From the NCBI RefSeq assembly GCF_040544485.1, contig NZ_JBDZDV010000008.1:99179-163178 (forward strand): a DNA stretch of 64,000 nucleotides. The letters are read 5' to 3'. The position numbers and the translations under genes are program-made. The stretch comes from Lacicoccus halitifaciens (GTDB lineage: Bacteria > Bacillota > Bacilli > Staphylococcales > Salinicoccaceae). Below the pieces are notes generated by a model, which saw nothing but the letters and a program-made list of their open reading frames with translations, had not been told where the DNA came from and did no database searches. How positions within the stretch are numbered: the stretch's first letter is position 1; each line of letters starts with the position of its first letter. Shown here piece after piece: positions 1 to 8,700 of this stretch.

Positions 1-1141
1 CGTGCAGGAAATCAAGATCCGAATGATCGAACTCATCCCCGTTGTAATCATCAAGTCCCGCACCGAGTGCACCTGCGCCCATGAACGTATTGAACTGGGT
101 GTCAAAGAAGCCCCTTGCACCGCCGAACGTCTGGTAGCCGTAATTCCTGCCGAGCGTGCCTTCCTCGGTCTCCGGATCGTACTGCTCGCCGATATCGGAA
201 ACTCGCAGCAATTTATAGTTGTTGAATACATAACTGTTCAGGACGACGATATCCGCCGGCTGGATGAATTCCTCACCGCTCAGCGTATCGATGTAGCGCA
301 CGCCGCTGACCAGGCTGTCGTCATCCTCATCCGTCAGCACTTCCACGACGTTCGCATGCGTCCTGATATCGAAATTCCCCGTCTCAAGCGCCGTCGGGAT
401 GACGGTCGTCTCCGGTGAGGATTTGGCGTCGTACTCACATGCGAACCTTTCGCAGAACGCACAGTACTGGCACGGCTGCAGCGTCTGTCCGTCCGGGTTG
501 GTGTACTGCTGGGTCATGTTCGCGGACGGCATCATATGGGCATGCAGCCCCATCCCCTTCGCCGCGTCGTTGAAGAGCTTGAGCATCGGTGTCTCGATCA
601 TCGGCGGCGTCGGGAACGGTTCCGAACGGTGGCCGCCGAGCGGGTTTTCCTCGCCTGCAAGGCCGATCGTCAAGTCGAATTGGGTGAAGTATGGCTCCAG
701 TTCATCGTATGTAATGCCCCAGTCCTGCCATCTGTACCCTTTGTCATCCCCAAGCTTGTCCTCCCCGTAGCGCTCCTCCGTCATCGAACGGATTTCAAAA
801 TCATACGGCAAAAAACGCCACGTCTGCCCGTTCCAGTGCGTCCCCGCACCGCCGACGTTCTCACCGAGCAGGAAGGAGCCCATGCGCCGCATCGGCAGCG
901 CGCGTTCATCCCGCGTGTTCCTGAAAGTGATCGTCTCCTTCGAAGTGTCCTGCATCAGTTCATATCTGATCGCATACCTGTACTCATCATGCACATGCTG
1001 ATAATCTTCCGTGCCACGGTTCTTACCGCGCTCCAGGCCGACGACCGACAAACCCGCCTTTGCCGCTTCCGCCGCGACGATGCCGCCGGTCCAGCCGACC
1101 CCGACTGTCACGACATCCACTTTATCCAATGTTTCTGCCAT
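1..1141 (-). CDS. GMC-family FAD dehydrogenase, gluconate 2-dehydrogenase-like large subunit (partial)
   Basis: The gene runs off the left edge; about 380 N-terminal residues are visible. It starts at the ATG at 1141 behind a GGGGGAG ribosome site, 17 bases after the stop of the small-subunit gene. The N terminus has an FAD-binding Rossmann segment (GVGWTGG, residues about 14-20, then LERG). Around residues 220-232 lies a Cys cluster of pattern CxxCxxCxxxxC, seen in sugar dehydrogenases of this family and possibly an Fe-S site. The family oxidises sugars or sugar acids and passes electrons to the respiratory chain outside the membrane. Having no signal peptide, it probably leaves the cell piggy-backed on the Tat signal of the small subunit (known for the family, inferred here). 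The substrate cannot be read from the sequence. Confidence 0.88.
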   Translation of the reverse strand, partial: MAETLDKVDVVTVGVGWTGGIVAAEAAKAGLSVVGLERGKNRGTEDYQHVHDEYRYAIRYELMQDTSKETITFRNTRDERALPMRRMGSFLLGENVGGAGTHWNGQTWRFLPYDFEIRSMTEERYGEDKLGDDKGYRWQDWGITYDELEPYFTQFDLTIGLAGEENPLGGHRSEPFPTPPMIETPMLKLFNDAAKGMGLHAHMMPSANMTQQYTNPDGQTLQPCQYCAFCERFACEYDAKSSPETTVIPTALETGNFDIRTHANVVEVLTDEDDDSLVSGVRYIDTLSGEEFIQPADIVVLNSYVFNNYKLLRVSDIGEQYDPETEEGTLGRNYGYQTFGGARGFFDTQFNTFMGAGALGAGLDDYNGDEFDHSDLDFLH

Positions 1142-1158
1142 AATTTTCTCCCCCGTCC

Positions 1159-1929
1159 TTAATGTCCTGCAGCGACCGACTGCGGATCTATTTCATGGAA
1201 CTCCCCGTCGTCGATCTGTTCGATGTATGCCATCTGGTGCCCCGGGAAGTTCTTCATCTTCCAGCCTTCCATGCCGCGGTTGCCGCGGTAGATCGGGTCG
1301 GAATAAACCCCCTCGAGCGTCGCCGTCCTGAGCAGCCCGAAAAATTCCGGCGCCGTCGCTGTATGGGCCGGCACCCCCATGTCCACATCCCCTTCCTGGA
1401 AAAGGGTCAATATCTCGTCCATCTGTTCCGGCTCGAGTGCCCTGAAGTCCGCATCGAATTCCTCGTTCGCCACCTCATTCAGCTTCAGTATGCCGAGCGT
1501 GAAATACTCCCGCCGGTTCAGCCTCGACTGGTACCCCTGTGTCGCAGACCCTTCATAGAAGGGACCCTGCATATATTCCTTTGTGTTGCTGCCGTAGTCG
1601 CCCGCAAGCTGGCCGTCCAGGAAATATGCCGCACCGAGTGCCGCCGCACCCGGCCCGAGGTCATCCTCCGGGAATATGCGCTCCATCGCCGCTTCGATCG
1701 TCTCCCTGTCGGAGTGCTTCGTGAAGAACATATAACCGGTGTGGTGGTTATCGCCGCCCGATGCCTCCTCCCCGTGTTCAGCCGTCTCCGGCTCGGTCGC
1801 CGGCGGACTCTGGTCGAAGTTGTAGCCGATGAACCCGCCGAGCAGCGAGCCGCCGAGGATGCCGCCGGTCGCAACGCCCGTCGTCTTCAGAAAATCACGC
1901 CTGGAAAAACGCTTCTCATCATTGCTCAT
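1159..1929 (-). CDS. Tat-exported gluconate 2-dehydrogenase subunit 3 family protein
   Basis: This 256-residue protein has a twin-arginine signal: SRRDFLK at residues 9-15 followed by a Gly-rich hydrophobic stretch to about residue 35. The remainder matches the gluconate_2-dh3 small-subunit family, which binds the GMC catalytic subunit and carries it through the Tat channel. The start ATG follows GGGGAG. It is the first gene of a two-gene operon with the dehydrogenase downstream. A linker rich in E, H and G (residues about 40-62) follows the signal. A fully overlapping frame on the other strand is a shadow. Subunit role is known for the family; the partner's substrate is unknown. Confidence 0.88.
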   Translation of the reverse strand: MSNDEKRFSRRDFLKTTGVATGGILGGSLLGGFIGYNFDQSPPATEPETAEHGEEASGGDNHHTGYMFFTKHSDRETIEAAMERIFPEDDLGPGAAALGAAYFLDGQLAGDYGSNTKEYMQGPFYEGSATQGYQSRLNRREYFTLGILKLNEVANEEFDADFRALEPEQMDEILTLFQEGDVDMGVPAHTATAPEFFGLLRTATLEGVYSDPIYRGNRGMEGWKMKNFPGHQMAYIEQIDDGEFHEIDPQSVAAGH

Positions 1930-2026
1930 TTACCCCACTCCCCTGCATGTTTTATTATTCTGATAAATATAACTTCATTGTACACCATCTCCATATATTT
2001 TAAAGAGATAAATCGAAAGAATATTA

Positions 2027-2764
2027 CTAATTTTTCAACAAACTTCCCCAAAGCGGTGTTTTCCTGAAAGCGCTACCCTTTTTCGGCCCCACCGCCATGA
2101 ACCGGACCGCTTTTTTGTACCGCATCCTCACCCACCAGTAGCTGTCTGCGGCATACAGCCGGTCGAAGGCGACCTCGGACCCTGCCGGCAGCACACCCGC
2201 ACGCGCTGCACACACGTTCGGGAAGGTGCGCATGTTGATCCGCCGGTCCGTAACAATCTTTCCATTTTCAGGCCATACATCATGGAGCACCAGCTTCAGC
2301 GGATCGATGCCCGTGCAGACGAAATTCCGCTCACCCCGGATGAAGCCGTAGTTCTGGAATTGGATATGGAGGTGCGAGTTCATATGGACGCCCTGGTTGT
2401 TCGTATTGGACTGGCGGCCGATCGTCTCACCGGCCCTCACCTTCTGTCCGACCCTGACGGGTAAGTTCCGTGCCAGATGGCCGTAGATCACCTGGATGCC
2501 GAGGTCTTTATTCGCAACGACGACGGTGCCGCCGAAGTTGCCGTAGGCTTTCGTACCGGCTGAAACGATGCCGTCGCACACCGAAGGCACAGGCGCTAAG
2601 TGACGTTTCGACAAATCATAGGCGCGGTGGTAGCCGCCGCAGTAGCCGTCATAGTTGTGGCCGTTCACGGTGTAATCCCGCTTCCCCCAGATTTTCGACG
2701 CATATTTCGTCGGATCGGACGTGATCCTGAAACCTTTTGAAACAAGATAGTCTATCGGATTCAT
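2027..2764 (-). CDS. M23 (LytM-type) peptidoglycan endopeptidase with C-terminal SH3 domain, no signal peptide
   Basis: This 245-residue protein shows the zinc ligands of M23 metallopeptidases: HxxxD in HRAYDLS near residue 48 and HxH in SHLHIQ near residue 132, with the family GHL and VRVGQKVRAGETIG segments between. Residues about 170-230 resemble a bacterial SH3 cell-wall-binding domain (INMRTFPN through WWVRMRYK). Such enzymes cut peptide cross-bridges in peptidoglycan, as in lysostaphin and many phage endolysins. The start is supported by AAAGGGGAG upstream. Unlike secreted autolysins, it has no signal peptide or membrane segment, so how it reaches the wall is unclear. It stands alone, divergent from the TetR gene, with no holin or other phage gene near it. 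Confidence 0.82.
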   Translation of the reverse strand: MNPIDYLVSKGFRITSDPTKYASKIWGKRDYTVNGHNYDGYCGGYHRAYDLSKRHLAPVPSVCDGIVSAGTKAYGNFGGTVVVANKDLGIQVIYGHLARNLPVRVGQKVRAGETIGRQSNTNNQGVHMNSHLHIQFQNYGFIRGERNFVCTGIDPLKLVLHDVWPENGKIVTDRRINMRTFPNVCAARAGVLPAGSEVAFDRLYAADSYWWVRMRYKKAVRFMAVGPKKGSAFRKTPLWGSLLKN

Positions 2765-2821
2765 ATAATCTCCCCTTTAAAAGTCATATTCCATATATCG
2801 TGGAAAATGTGAATAAAGTTA

Positions 2822-2873
2822 TTGACCACACTGGTCAACATGGAGTAATATGTAATTGACCACACCGGTCAAT
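2822..2873 (+). promoter_or_regulatory. Promoter with two TetR-type operators (autoregulation of the ABC exporter operon)
   Basis: Two near-identical palindromes lie just upstream of the TetR gene: TTGACC-ACACT-GGTCAA at 2822-2838 and ATTGACC-ACACC-GGTCAAT at 2855-2873, centres 34 bp apart. A promoter is superimposed: -35 TTGACC at 2822-2827 and -10 TAATAT at 2846-2851 (18-bp spacer). The first operator covers the -35 box and the second covers the likely start site near 2858. Repression by the downstream TetR protein is inferred. Confidence 0.8.
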
Positions 2874-2887
2874 GAAGGAGGTCCGGT

Positions 2888-3505
2888 ATGAAGGAAGCGT
2901 TTAGGAAACTGGATCCCGCAAGGCAGGCGGAGATTTTGAATGCGGCGCTGAACGAGTTCGCGAACTACGGCTACAAGGATGCCTCGACCAACAGGATCGT
3001 AAAAGATGCCGGGATGTCGAAGGGGATGCTGTACTACTATTTCGAGAATAAGGAAGATGTTTATTACACGTGCACTGAGTATACGCTGAAGAAAGTGCAG
3101 GAGGAGCTGCTCGACTGGGATCTGCCGCGTCAGGGGTTCATCGAGCGCTCGGCGGCGATTGCGGAGCGGAAGCATGCATATTATGAGAAGCATCCGGAAA
3201 TTTCGATGTTCCTGTCACATGTCTATCTTGAGGACACCGTGCCGGAAAAATACCGCGAGCTGCAGCAGAAGCTCGTCACAGAAGGCTACAAGGCCGCCTA
3301 TGCGGACATCGACTACAGCTACTTCAGGGAGGACATCGACCATGAGACATTGATGAAGCTCATCATGTGGACGTTCGACGGCTATTCGAAGTACATCGAG
3401 GACGATTCGACGCGCAGCGCCGGGGATTTCGAAAAATATTTCGAGGAGTTCGAAGTCTACCTCGATGCGATGAAGAAACTCTATTACAAGGAGGAATACC
3501 AATGA
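2888..3505 (+). CDS. TetR/AcrR-family transcriptional repressor
   Basis: This 205-residue protein has the N-terminal TetR helix-turn-helix at about residues 25-60 (STNRIVKDAGMSKGMLYYYF, then ENKEDVY), followed by a ligand-binding helical domain. The start ATG sits 8 bases after AAGGAGG. It is the first gene of a three-gene operon and overlaps the ATPase gene by four bases (ATGA). Two matching palindromes upstream make autorepression likely. The inducer is unknown; the family usually senses a compound exported by the adjacent pump. Confidence 0.92.
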   Translation: MKEAFRKLDPARQAEILNAALNEFANYGYKDASTNRIVKDAGMSKGMLYYYFENKEDVYYTCTEYTLKKVQEELLDWDLPRQGFIERSAAIAERKHAYYEKHPEISMFLSHVYLEDTVPEKYRELQQKLVTEGYKAAYADIDYSYFREDIDHETLMKLIMWTFDGYSKYIEDDSTRSAGDFEKYFEEFEVYLDAMKKLYYKEEYQ

Positions 3506-4383
3506 GCATACTGACACTGGAGAACGTCTCCAAACATTTCGGGAAGGTCCGTGCGGCGGAGAACGTGTCCATCGACATACGGGAAGGCGAAGTCTTCGGC
3601 TTCATCGGGCCGAACGGCGCCGGCAAGTCGACGACGATCCGGATGATCATCGGCGCCTTGAAGGAGACGTCGGGGACGATCTACTTCAAGGGCGAGGATA
3701 TAAAGAAAAGCAGGCGCTACATCGAAAACATCAGCTATGTGCCTGGGGACGTCAATCTGTGGCCCAACCTGACCGGGATGGAAGTGATCAACTTCTTCAT
3801 GAAGATGCGCGGGTTCAAGGATGTTGAGATGCGTGATGCGCTCATCGAAAAGTTCCGGCTGGATGCCAGGAAAAAGTGCAAGACCTACTCAAAGGGCAAC
3901 CGCCAGAAAGTGGCACTGATCAGCGCGCTGTTATCGGATGCGGACCTTTTAATATTCGATGAACCGACGACCGGTCTCGACCCGCTGATGGAGCGCGTGT
4001 TCCACCAGGAGATCCTTGCCGCACGCGATGCCGGCAAGAGCGTGCTGCTGTCGAGTCATATACTGTCAGAAGTCGAGAAGCTCGCGGACAGGATCGCCAT
4101 CATACGCGAAGGGAAGATCATCGAGACCGGGAAGCTCGCAGACCTCAGCCATATCACGCGGATCGAATATATACTGTCTTCGGAGGACGACCTCTCCTTC
4201 CTTGAAGGGAAAAGCTATGCCCATGATTTCAGGACCGAGGGCGGCAATACGCATCTCATGGTCGACAACGACAAGGTCGCGGACTTCATGTCGGACATCA
4301 GCAGTAAGAGGATCACCTACCTAGTCACCGAGCCACCCAAACTTGAGGACATATTCATGCGCTATTATGAGGATAAATCATGA
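3502..4383 (+). CDS. ABC transporter ATP-binding protein (drug-exporter type)
   Basis: This 293-residue ATPase has Walker A GPNGAGKST at residues 36-44, Walker B LLIFDEPTTGLDP near residue 150, and a signature loop that reads YSKGNRQK instead of LSGGQ, as is common in ABC-2 drug exporters. The ATG at 3502 is chosen because GGAGG precedes it, it overlaps the TetR stop by four bases, and the sequence MSILTLENVSKHFGK is the family start; a longer in-frame opening to 3367 only shadows the TetR gene. The protein powers the permease encoded next, again with a four-base overlap. Efflux of a toxic compound or antibiotic is inferred. Confidence 0.93.
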   Translation: MSILTLENVSKHFGKVRAAENVSIDIREGEVFGFIGPNGAGKSTTIRMIIGALKETSGTIYFKGEDIKKSRRYIENISYVPGDVNLWPNLTGMEVINFFMKMRGFKDVEMRDALIEKFRLDARKKCKTYSKGNRQKVALISALLSDADLLIFDEPTTGLDPLMERVFHQEILAARDAGKSVLLSSHILSEVEKLADRIAIIREGKIIETGKLADLSHITRIEYILSSEDDLSFLEGKSYAHDFRTEGGNTHLMVDNDKVADFMSDISSKRITYLVTEPPKLEDIFMRYYEDKS

Positions 4384-5954
4384 CCCACTTCAGACTTCTG
4401 GCAAAGCAGGTCCGCTTCAGGGTGATCATGTGGCTCATCATCCTATGCGGCATGTCTGTGGGCTTTGCCCCGGTCTTCGACGACCTGTACTCAACAGAGG
4501 AGGAACTGCGCTCGATCGAAGCGACGCTTGACAACCCGGCGATGGTCGCACTCATCGGCCCCCTCCCGGATGCGGCGTATACGACCGCCGTTTCATTCAG
4601 CCATCAGATGCTGCTCTTCATGGCGCTCCTCCACGGAATCTTCGGCATACTGATCGCAAATTCCGTCGGGAGGAAGGCAGAAGATGACGGCCTCACCGAA
4701 TACCTCATCAGCGGCGGCGTCAGCAAACGTACGCTCTACGTCAACCAGGTGATGCTCGGGGTGCTGATCAACCTGATTGCTTTTGTCATCAACTATGCAG
4801 GGCTCTCCCTCCTCGGCCTGGAGTCGTTCAATAATGAGGGGAACCTGCTCTACAGTGCAGGGCTTGCACTGTTCGGCATGCTGTTCTACATGCTGACACT
4901 GTTCTTCGGTGCACTTCTTTCATCCGCCGACCTGACGTTCGGGATCACGCTTTCGATACTTGTCATCATGTTCCTGTACCGGGCGGTCACGGATGTCGCG
5001 GATATGGCCTATTCCGTCATCTCGCCGTACAACTGGCTGACGCGGATGTACCCGTATGCCGAGAATGATTTCACATGGCTGCTTCCGTTCCTGCTGGTCG
5101 CCGTCTTCGCTTTGGCCGGATGGTTTTTATTCTCCCGGAGGGACCTCGGCGGCGCATACCTGAAGGGGCGCGGCGACAGGCGGACGCGGAACATCGGATC
5201 GTATCCGGGGCTTGCGCTCCGCAACATGCGGACGATGATCATTTCGTGGCTCGCCGGCATGTTCGTGATCGGGCTGACGTACGGTTCGATTTTCGGGGAT
5301 CTCGAGGAGATGATTTCCGGGAATGAAATGCTTTCGGCCGCCGTTGAAGCGGGTGCCATCGATGATCCTGTGATGTTCTTCATCAATATGATACTGATCA
5401 TCACGACGGTGATCACGGCGATACCCGCTGTGATGATCATCGGCAGGGTGCTGCGCGAGGAGAATACGGCCCGGCTTGAAGTGGTGGATTCCGGGACGCT
5501 TGAAAGCAGGTTTTCACGCACCCTGGTGCTCGTCACGCACTGGATCCTGAGCCTGCTGGTCGCGCTCATCGGTATGGTGCTCACGACGCTCGGCATGCAT
5601 CTTGCGAGCATGAATGTCGATGACATCGGCGTGACGCTCGGTGATTATATGCTTGCGAGCCTGAACTACTTCACCGCCATCGCGGCGGCCGTCGGCATCG
5701 GTGTACTGCTGCTCGGGCTGTCGAACGGTTTGTTCAAGTTGATCTGGCTCTATGTCGGCTATATGTTCTTCGTGGCATACCTCGGGAACCTGGTCGAGCT
5801 GCCGGAGATGCTCCATATGGCGACGCCGTTCCATTATCTGGAGAATGTGACGGTCAATGAGATGGACTGGGTGGCTGCGGGCGGTGTCTTCATCGCAGCG
5901 GTGGTTTTATTTGCCGCAGGGCTGTTTCTTTACAGGAAACGTGACCTCGGCTGA
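4380..5954 (+). CDS. ABC transporter permease, polyketide/drug exporter type
   Basis: This 524-residue integral membrane protein contains about twelve hydrophobic segments in two similar halves, each opening with a 'FRLL..QVRF' or 'PGLALRNMRTMIISW' type amphipathic region before six membrane helices. That duplicated layout matches putative polyketide-antibiotic exporter permeases (TnrB3-like). It is translationally coupled to the ATPase (ATGA overlap) and ends the TetR-controlled operon just before a bidirectional terminator. The substrate is not predictable; intrinsic resistance or self-protection is plausible. Confidence 0.85.
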   Translation: MTHFRLLAKQVRFRVIMWLIILCGMSVGFAPVFDDLYSTEEELRSIEATLDNPAMVALIGPLPDAAYTTAVSFSHQMLLFMALLHGIFGILIANSVGRKAEDDGLTEYLISGGVSKRTLYVNQVMLGVLINLIAFVINYAGLSLLGLESFNNEGNLLYSAGLALFGMLFYMLTLFFGALLSSADLTFGITLSILVIMFLYRAVTDVADMAYSVISPYNWLTRMYPYAENDFTWLLPFLLVAVFALAGWFLFSRRDLGGAYLKGRGDRRTRNIGSYPGLALRNMRTMIISWLAGMFVIGLTYGSIFGDLEEMISGNEMLSAAVEAGAIDDPVMFFINMILIITTVITAIPAVMIIGRVLREENTARLEVVDSGTLESRFSRTLVLVTHWILSLLVALIGMVLTTLGMHLASMNVDDIGVTLGDYMLASLNYFTAIAAAVGIGVLLLGLSNGLFKLIWLYVGYMFFVAYLGNLVELPEMLHMATPFHYLENVTVNEMDWVAAGGVFIAAVVLFAAGLFLYRKRDLG

Positions 5955-5968
5955 TTTTGGACATGAAA

Positions 5969-6003
5969 AACCCGGACCGCTGCTGCGGCCCGGGTTCCTT
6001 TTT
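5969..6003. terminator. Bidirectional intrinsic terminator between the exporter operon and the AI-2E gene
   Basis: A stem (CCCGG and CCGC arms closing on TGCT, one mismatch) spans 5969-5996. A T-rich tail follows on the plus strand and an A run precedes it (Ts on the minus strand). It serves both convergent genes in a 50-bp gap. This is the only convergent gap in the window without a repeat array. Confidence 0.85.
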
Positions 6004-6004
6004 A

Positions 6005-7114
6005 TCAGTCATGTTTTTTCAGATGCGGCTGGACGTCGGTCAGCAGCGTATTCTGGAGCGCCTTGCGGTAGCGCCAGATGTTCTGGATGCTTGTCTTGAT
6101 CACGGCGTATGTCGGGATCGCGACGAGCATGCCGATGAATCCGGCGATGTTCCCTGCTGCGAGCACCACGACGATGACTGTGAGCGGATGCAGTTTCAGT
6201 GACTGCCCCATGACGTTCGGTGTGATCAGGTTGCTTTCGATCTGCTGGGCGATCAATGTGATGATCGCGACCCAGACGAACATGATCGGACTCTGTATCA
6301 GGGCGAGTATCCCCGCCGGTGCGAATGCAAGCCACGGTCCGATGAACGGTATGACGTTCAGGAAGAGTGCGAGCATCCCGAGGAGCAGTGCGTATTCAAG
6401 GCCGATGATCGTATAGCCGATGTAGAGTATGACGCCGAGTATGAAGCTGACCAGCACCTGCCCCTGTATGAATGAACGGAGCGTGCGGTCGACGTCGTAG
6501 AGCCACTCGGTCAGGAACTGCTTTACAGTGCCGGAGAACGGTGACACCATCGCCGGGACGAATTTCTCATGGTCCTTCAGCATGAAGAAATAAAAGAACG
6601 GCACAAGGACCAGTGTCAGTATCACGCTGACCGTGCTCGTCAGGATGGAGATGGCGTTGCTCGCGATGTTGCTGACGATTTCACCACTCTGGTCGAGCAG
6701 GTTTTCGGTGAATCCTTCGATATCGACATCGAATGGCAGTTCCTCCCTCTGGGATGACAGGAATGCGAGTATGTTCTGGAAATCACGCTGCAGTGCCGGC
6801 ATGCGCTGGACCAGGTTCTGGATCTGATCAGAAATGACCGGGACGATGACCATCACGAGTATGTTGATCACGATCAGGATGATCAGGAATACGGCGAGGA
6901 TCGCCGTCAGCCTCTTGGCTTTCCTTTTTTCCAAAAAGCTCTGGATCGGCTGTGTGATGTAATACAGCAGCCCGCCAAGCAATACAGGGATGAAGATCGT
7001 TGCAATAATTGTGAACAGCGGCTCGAACACCACCTGCACCTGTATGACCAGCATTATGATCAACAGTGTGATGATGATCGCCACGCCTGACTGAAACCAT
7101 GCTTTATTCGCCAT
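6005..7114 (-). CDS. AI-2E family transporter (PerM/YtvI/YueF-like permease)
   Basis: This 369-residue membrane protein starts with two hydrophobic segments. It then has a soluble middle (about residues 60-150) and a C-terminal bundle of about five to six helices carrying the family region PFIGPWLAFAPAGILAL and NLITPNVMGQSLKLHP. The ATG at 7114 sits 8 bases after AAGGAG; the GTG six bases earlier is too close to that site. Family members export small molecules or, in halophilic bacilli, act as Na+/H+ antiporters; AI-2 export itself is documented for few. The gene stands alone on the minus strand and ends at the bidirectional terminator. Confidence 0.85.
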   Translation of the reverse strand: MANKAWFQSGVAIIITLLIIMLVIQVQVVFEPLFTIIATIFIPVLLGGLLYYITQPIQSFLEKRKAKRLTAILAVFLIILIVINILVMVIVPVISDQIQNLVQRMPALQRDFQNILAFLSSQREELPFDVDIEGFTENLLDQSGEIVSNIASNAISILTSTVSVILTLVLVPFFYFFMLKDHEKFVPAMVSPFSGTVKQFLTEWLYDVDRTLRSFIQGQVLVSFILGVILYIGYTIIGLEYALLLGMLALFLNVIPFIGPWLAFAPAGILALIQSPIMFVWVAIITLIAQQIESNLITPNVMGQSLKLHPLTVIVVVLAAGNIAGFIGMLVAIPTYAVIKTSIQNIWRYRKALQNTLLTDVQPHLKKHD

Positions 7115-7296
7115 CTGCACTTCTCCTTAAAAATTAGTAAGTATTTTTATAAAGTGTATCATAAAATTTCGGTATTCAAAAAACATTTCTCCCCCTTTTC
7201 CGTTTTGTTTCATGAAATAAAGGGGATAATCAATATTGTACCCCTATGTTCATCCGGGGCCGGAATTGTTACAATATTACATAAGGAGGGGTTAGC

Positions 7297-8022
7297 ATGG
7301 ATATGACTGCAGGAAAGATCCACACCGCGGAAGTGGAGTCCGAAGTGTGCGGGGAAACGTTCGAAGTGCAATATTATCTGCCGAAGAATTTCAGTGATCT
7401 GTACAGGTATAATGTGATCATCACATTCGATTCCCAGGATTTCTTCAGGTACGGCCAGATCGAGCGGCTCTATCAGAAGCTTCGTGAAAATGAGGAGATC
7501 GACCGGGCGATCATCGTCGGGGTGCCCTACCCGGACGTCGAATGGCGGAACCACTATTTCAGTCCGAACGGAAAACATCATGAAAACATGGTGACCTTCG
7601 TCGGCCGCGAGCTGATCAAATGGATCGACAGCAATTTCAAGACTTTGGAGATGGCCAATTCGCGTGTGCTCATGGGGGAATCCCTCGCCGGCACTTTCGC
7701 CTTCAGCGTGGCACTCCAGTATCCGACCACATTCCCGAATGCGGTGGCTTTCAGCCCGTTTGTGGATGATGACTTCATCAAGCGGTTTGAAAATCAGCCG
7801 AACCTGATGCAGCTCAATCTCTATCACACCATCGGGCTCGAGGAAGATGATTTTGAGACGATCATGGGGGAGCAGGCCGATTTCCTCACACCGAACCGGA
7901 AATTGAATGAATTCCTTGAAACCGAGCCGCTTGAATACGAATACCGTGAACTCGAGGGCGGCCATATATGGAAGACCTGGAAGCCGGAGCTTGAGCAGGT
8001 GCTCAGGCATTATCTGGCCTAA
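7297..8022 (+). CDS. Alpha/beta-hydrolase fold esterase (YjcH-like)
   Basis: This 241-residue protein belongs to the putative esterase (esterase D-like) family. The nucleophile elbow GESLAG has Ser at residue 129, and the catalytic His is probably H223 in GGHIWKTW. The start ATG follows AAGGAGGGG. It is followed 72 bases later by the YjcG gene, the same neighbour pair as yjcH-yjcG in Bacillus subtilis. No signal peptide is present, so it acts in the cytoplasm. The substrate is unknown. A low-complexity frame on the opposite strand is a shadow. Confidence 0.85.
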   Translation: MDMTAGKIHTAEVESEVCGETFEVQYYLPKNFSDLYRYNVIITFDSQDFFRYGQIERLYQKLRENEEIDRAIIVGVPYPDVEWRNHYFSPNGKHHENMVTFVGRELIKWIDSNFKTLEMANSRVLMGESLAGTFAFSVALQYPTTFPNAVAFSPFVDDDFIKRFENQPNLMQLNLYHTIGLEEDDFETIMGEQADFLTPNRKLNEFLETEPLEYEYRELEGGHIWKTWKPELEQVLRHYLA

Positions 8023-8094
8023 CTTCTGTATGAAATTTTTGAACAATCTGATATAATCGAAATAATCGAAGAAATGACATTGGGAGGAATTACC

Positions 8095-8607
8095 ATGATA
8101 TTTGGTGTAGCTTTATTTCCATCAAAAGAATTGCAGGACAAAGTGAACAGTTACAGAAAAAGATATGACCCGCACTATGCGCTCATCCCGCCGCATATTA
8201 CGCTGAAGGAGAAATTCGAAGCGGATGCAAGCGAGAAGGAAGAGATCGTCAAATATTTGAAGCAGGTCGCAAAAGAACATCAGCCGACTGAAATAGAAAT
8301 CAAAAAAGTTTCAAGCTTCGCCCCGACTTCACCGGTGATTTATTTCAAAGTCGAGCCGAACGAAACTTTGACTTCAATACATGATGCCCTGAACAGCGGC
8401 GACTTCTACGGCGAGAGTAAACACAGCTTCGTCCCGCACTTCACACTCGCACAGGGTACGACTTCGCAGGAATTCGAAGACACATTCAGCCACCTGAGCA
8501 TGGCCGGCATCCATCACAAGGAAACGGTGAATAAAATCAGCCTCGCCTACCAGCTCGAAAACGGCATGTGGCAGGTTTCCGAGACATTCAGACTCGGCGA
8601 AGGATAA
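8095..8607 (+). CDS. yjcG: YjcG-family 2H phosphoesterase (2'-5' RNA ligase superfamily)
   Basis: This 170-residue protein carries the two HxT motifs of 2H phosphoesterases, PPHITL near residue 35 and VPHFTL near residue 114, which form the active site for cleaving or forming 2',5' or cyclic phosphodiester bonds. The ATG at 8095 is preferred over an in-frame ATG 21 bases upstream, because GGGAGGA lies 7 bases before it and the family starts MIFGVALFPS. It follows the esterase gene and ends at an intrinsic terminator. Its physiological substrate is not known. Confidence 0.9.
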   Translation: MIFGVALFPSKELQDKVNSYRKRYDPHYALIPPHITLKEKFEADASEKEEIVKYLKQVAKEHQPTEIEIKKVSSFAPTSPVIYFKVEPNETLTSIHDALNSGDFYGESKHSFVPHFTLAQGTTSQEFEDTFSHLSMAGIHHKETVNKISLAYQLENGMWQVSETFRLGEG

Positions 8608-8623
8608 ATAGCGATCAGTTACG

Positions 8624-8652
8624 CCCGCAATCATGGAGATTGTGGGTTTTTT
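8624..8652 (+). terminator. Intrinsic terminator of yjcG
   Basis: CCCGCAAT pairs with ATTGTGGG (one G-T pair) around a 7-base loop, followed by six Ts. It closes the plus-strand unit immediately before the first repeat array. Confidence 0.85.
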
Positions 8653-8700
8653 GCTTTTGTGAGGGGGGTGCGGGGTGCGCGGCGGTGTGTCGGTCGGTGG

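Noticed and set aside
2027..2764. Prophage remnant around the M23/SH3 gene
   Set aside because: Neighbours are a dehydrogenase operon and a TetR-ABC operon; no integrase, structural gene, holin or attachment repeats were seen.
3367..3501. Longer N terminus for the ABC ATPase
   Set aside because: It would overlap the TetR gene by 135 bases. The ATG at 3502 has GGAGG and gives the family N terminus.
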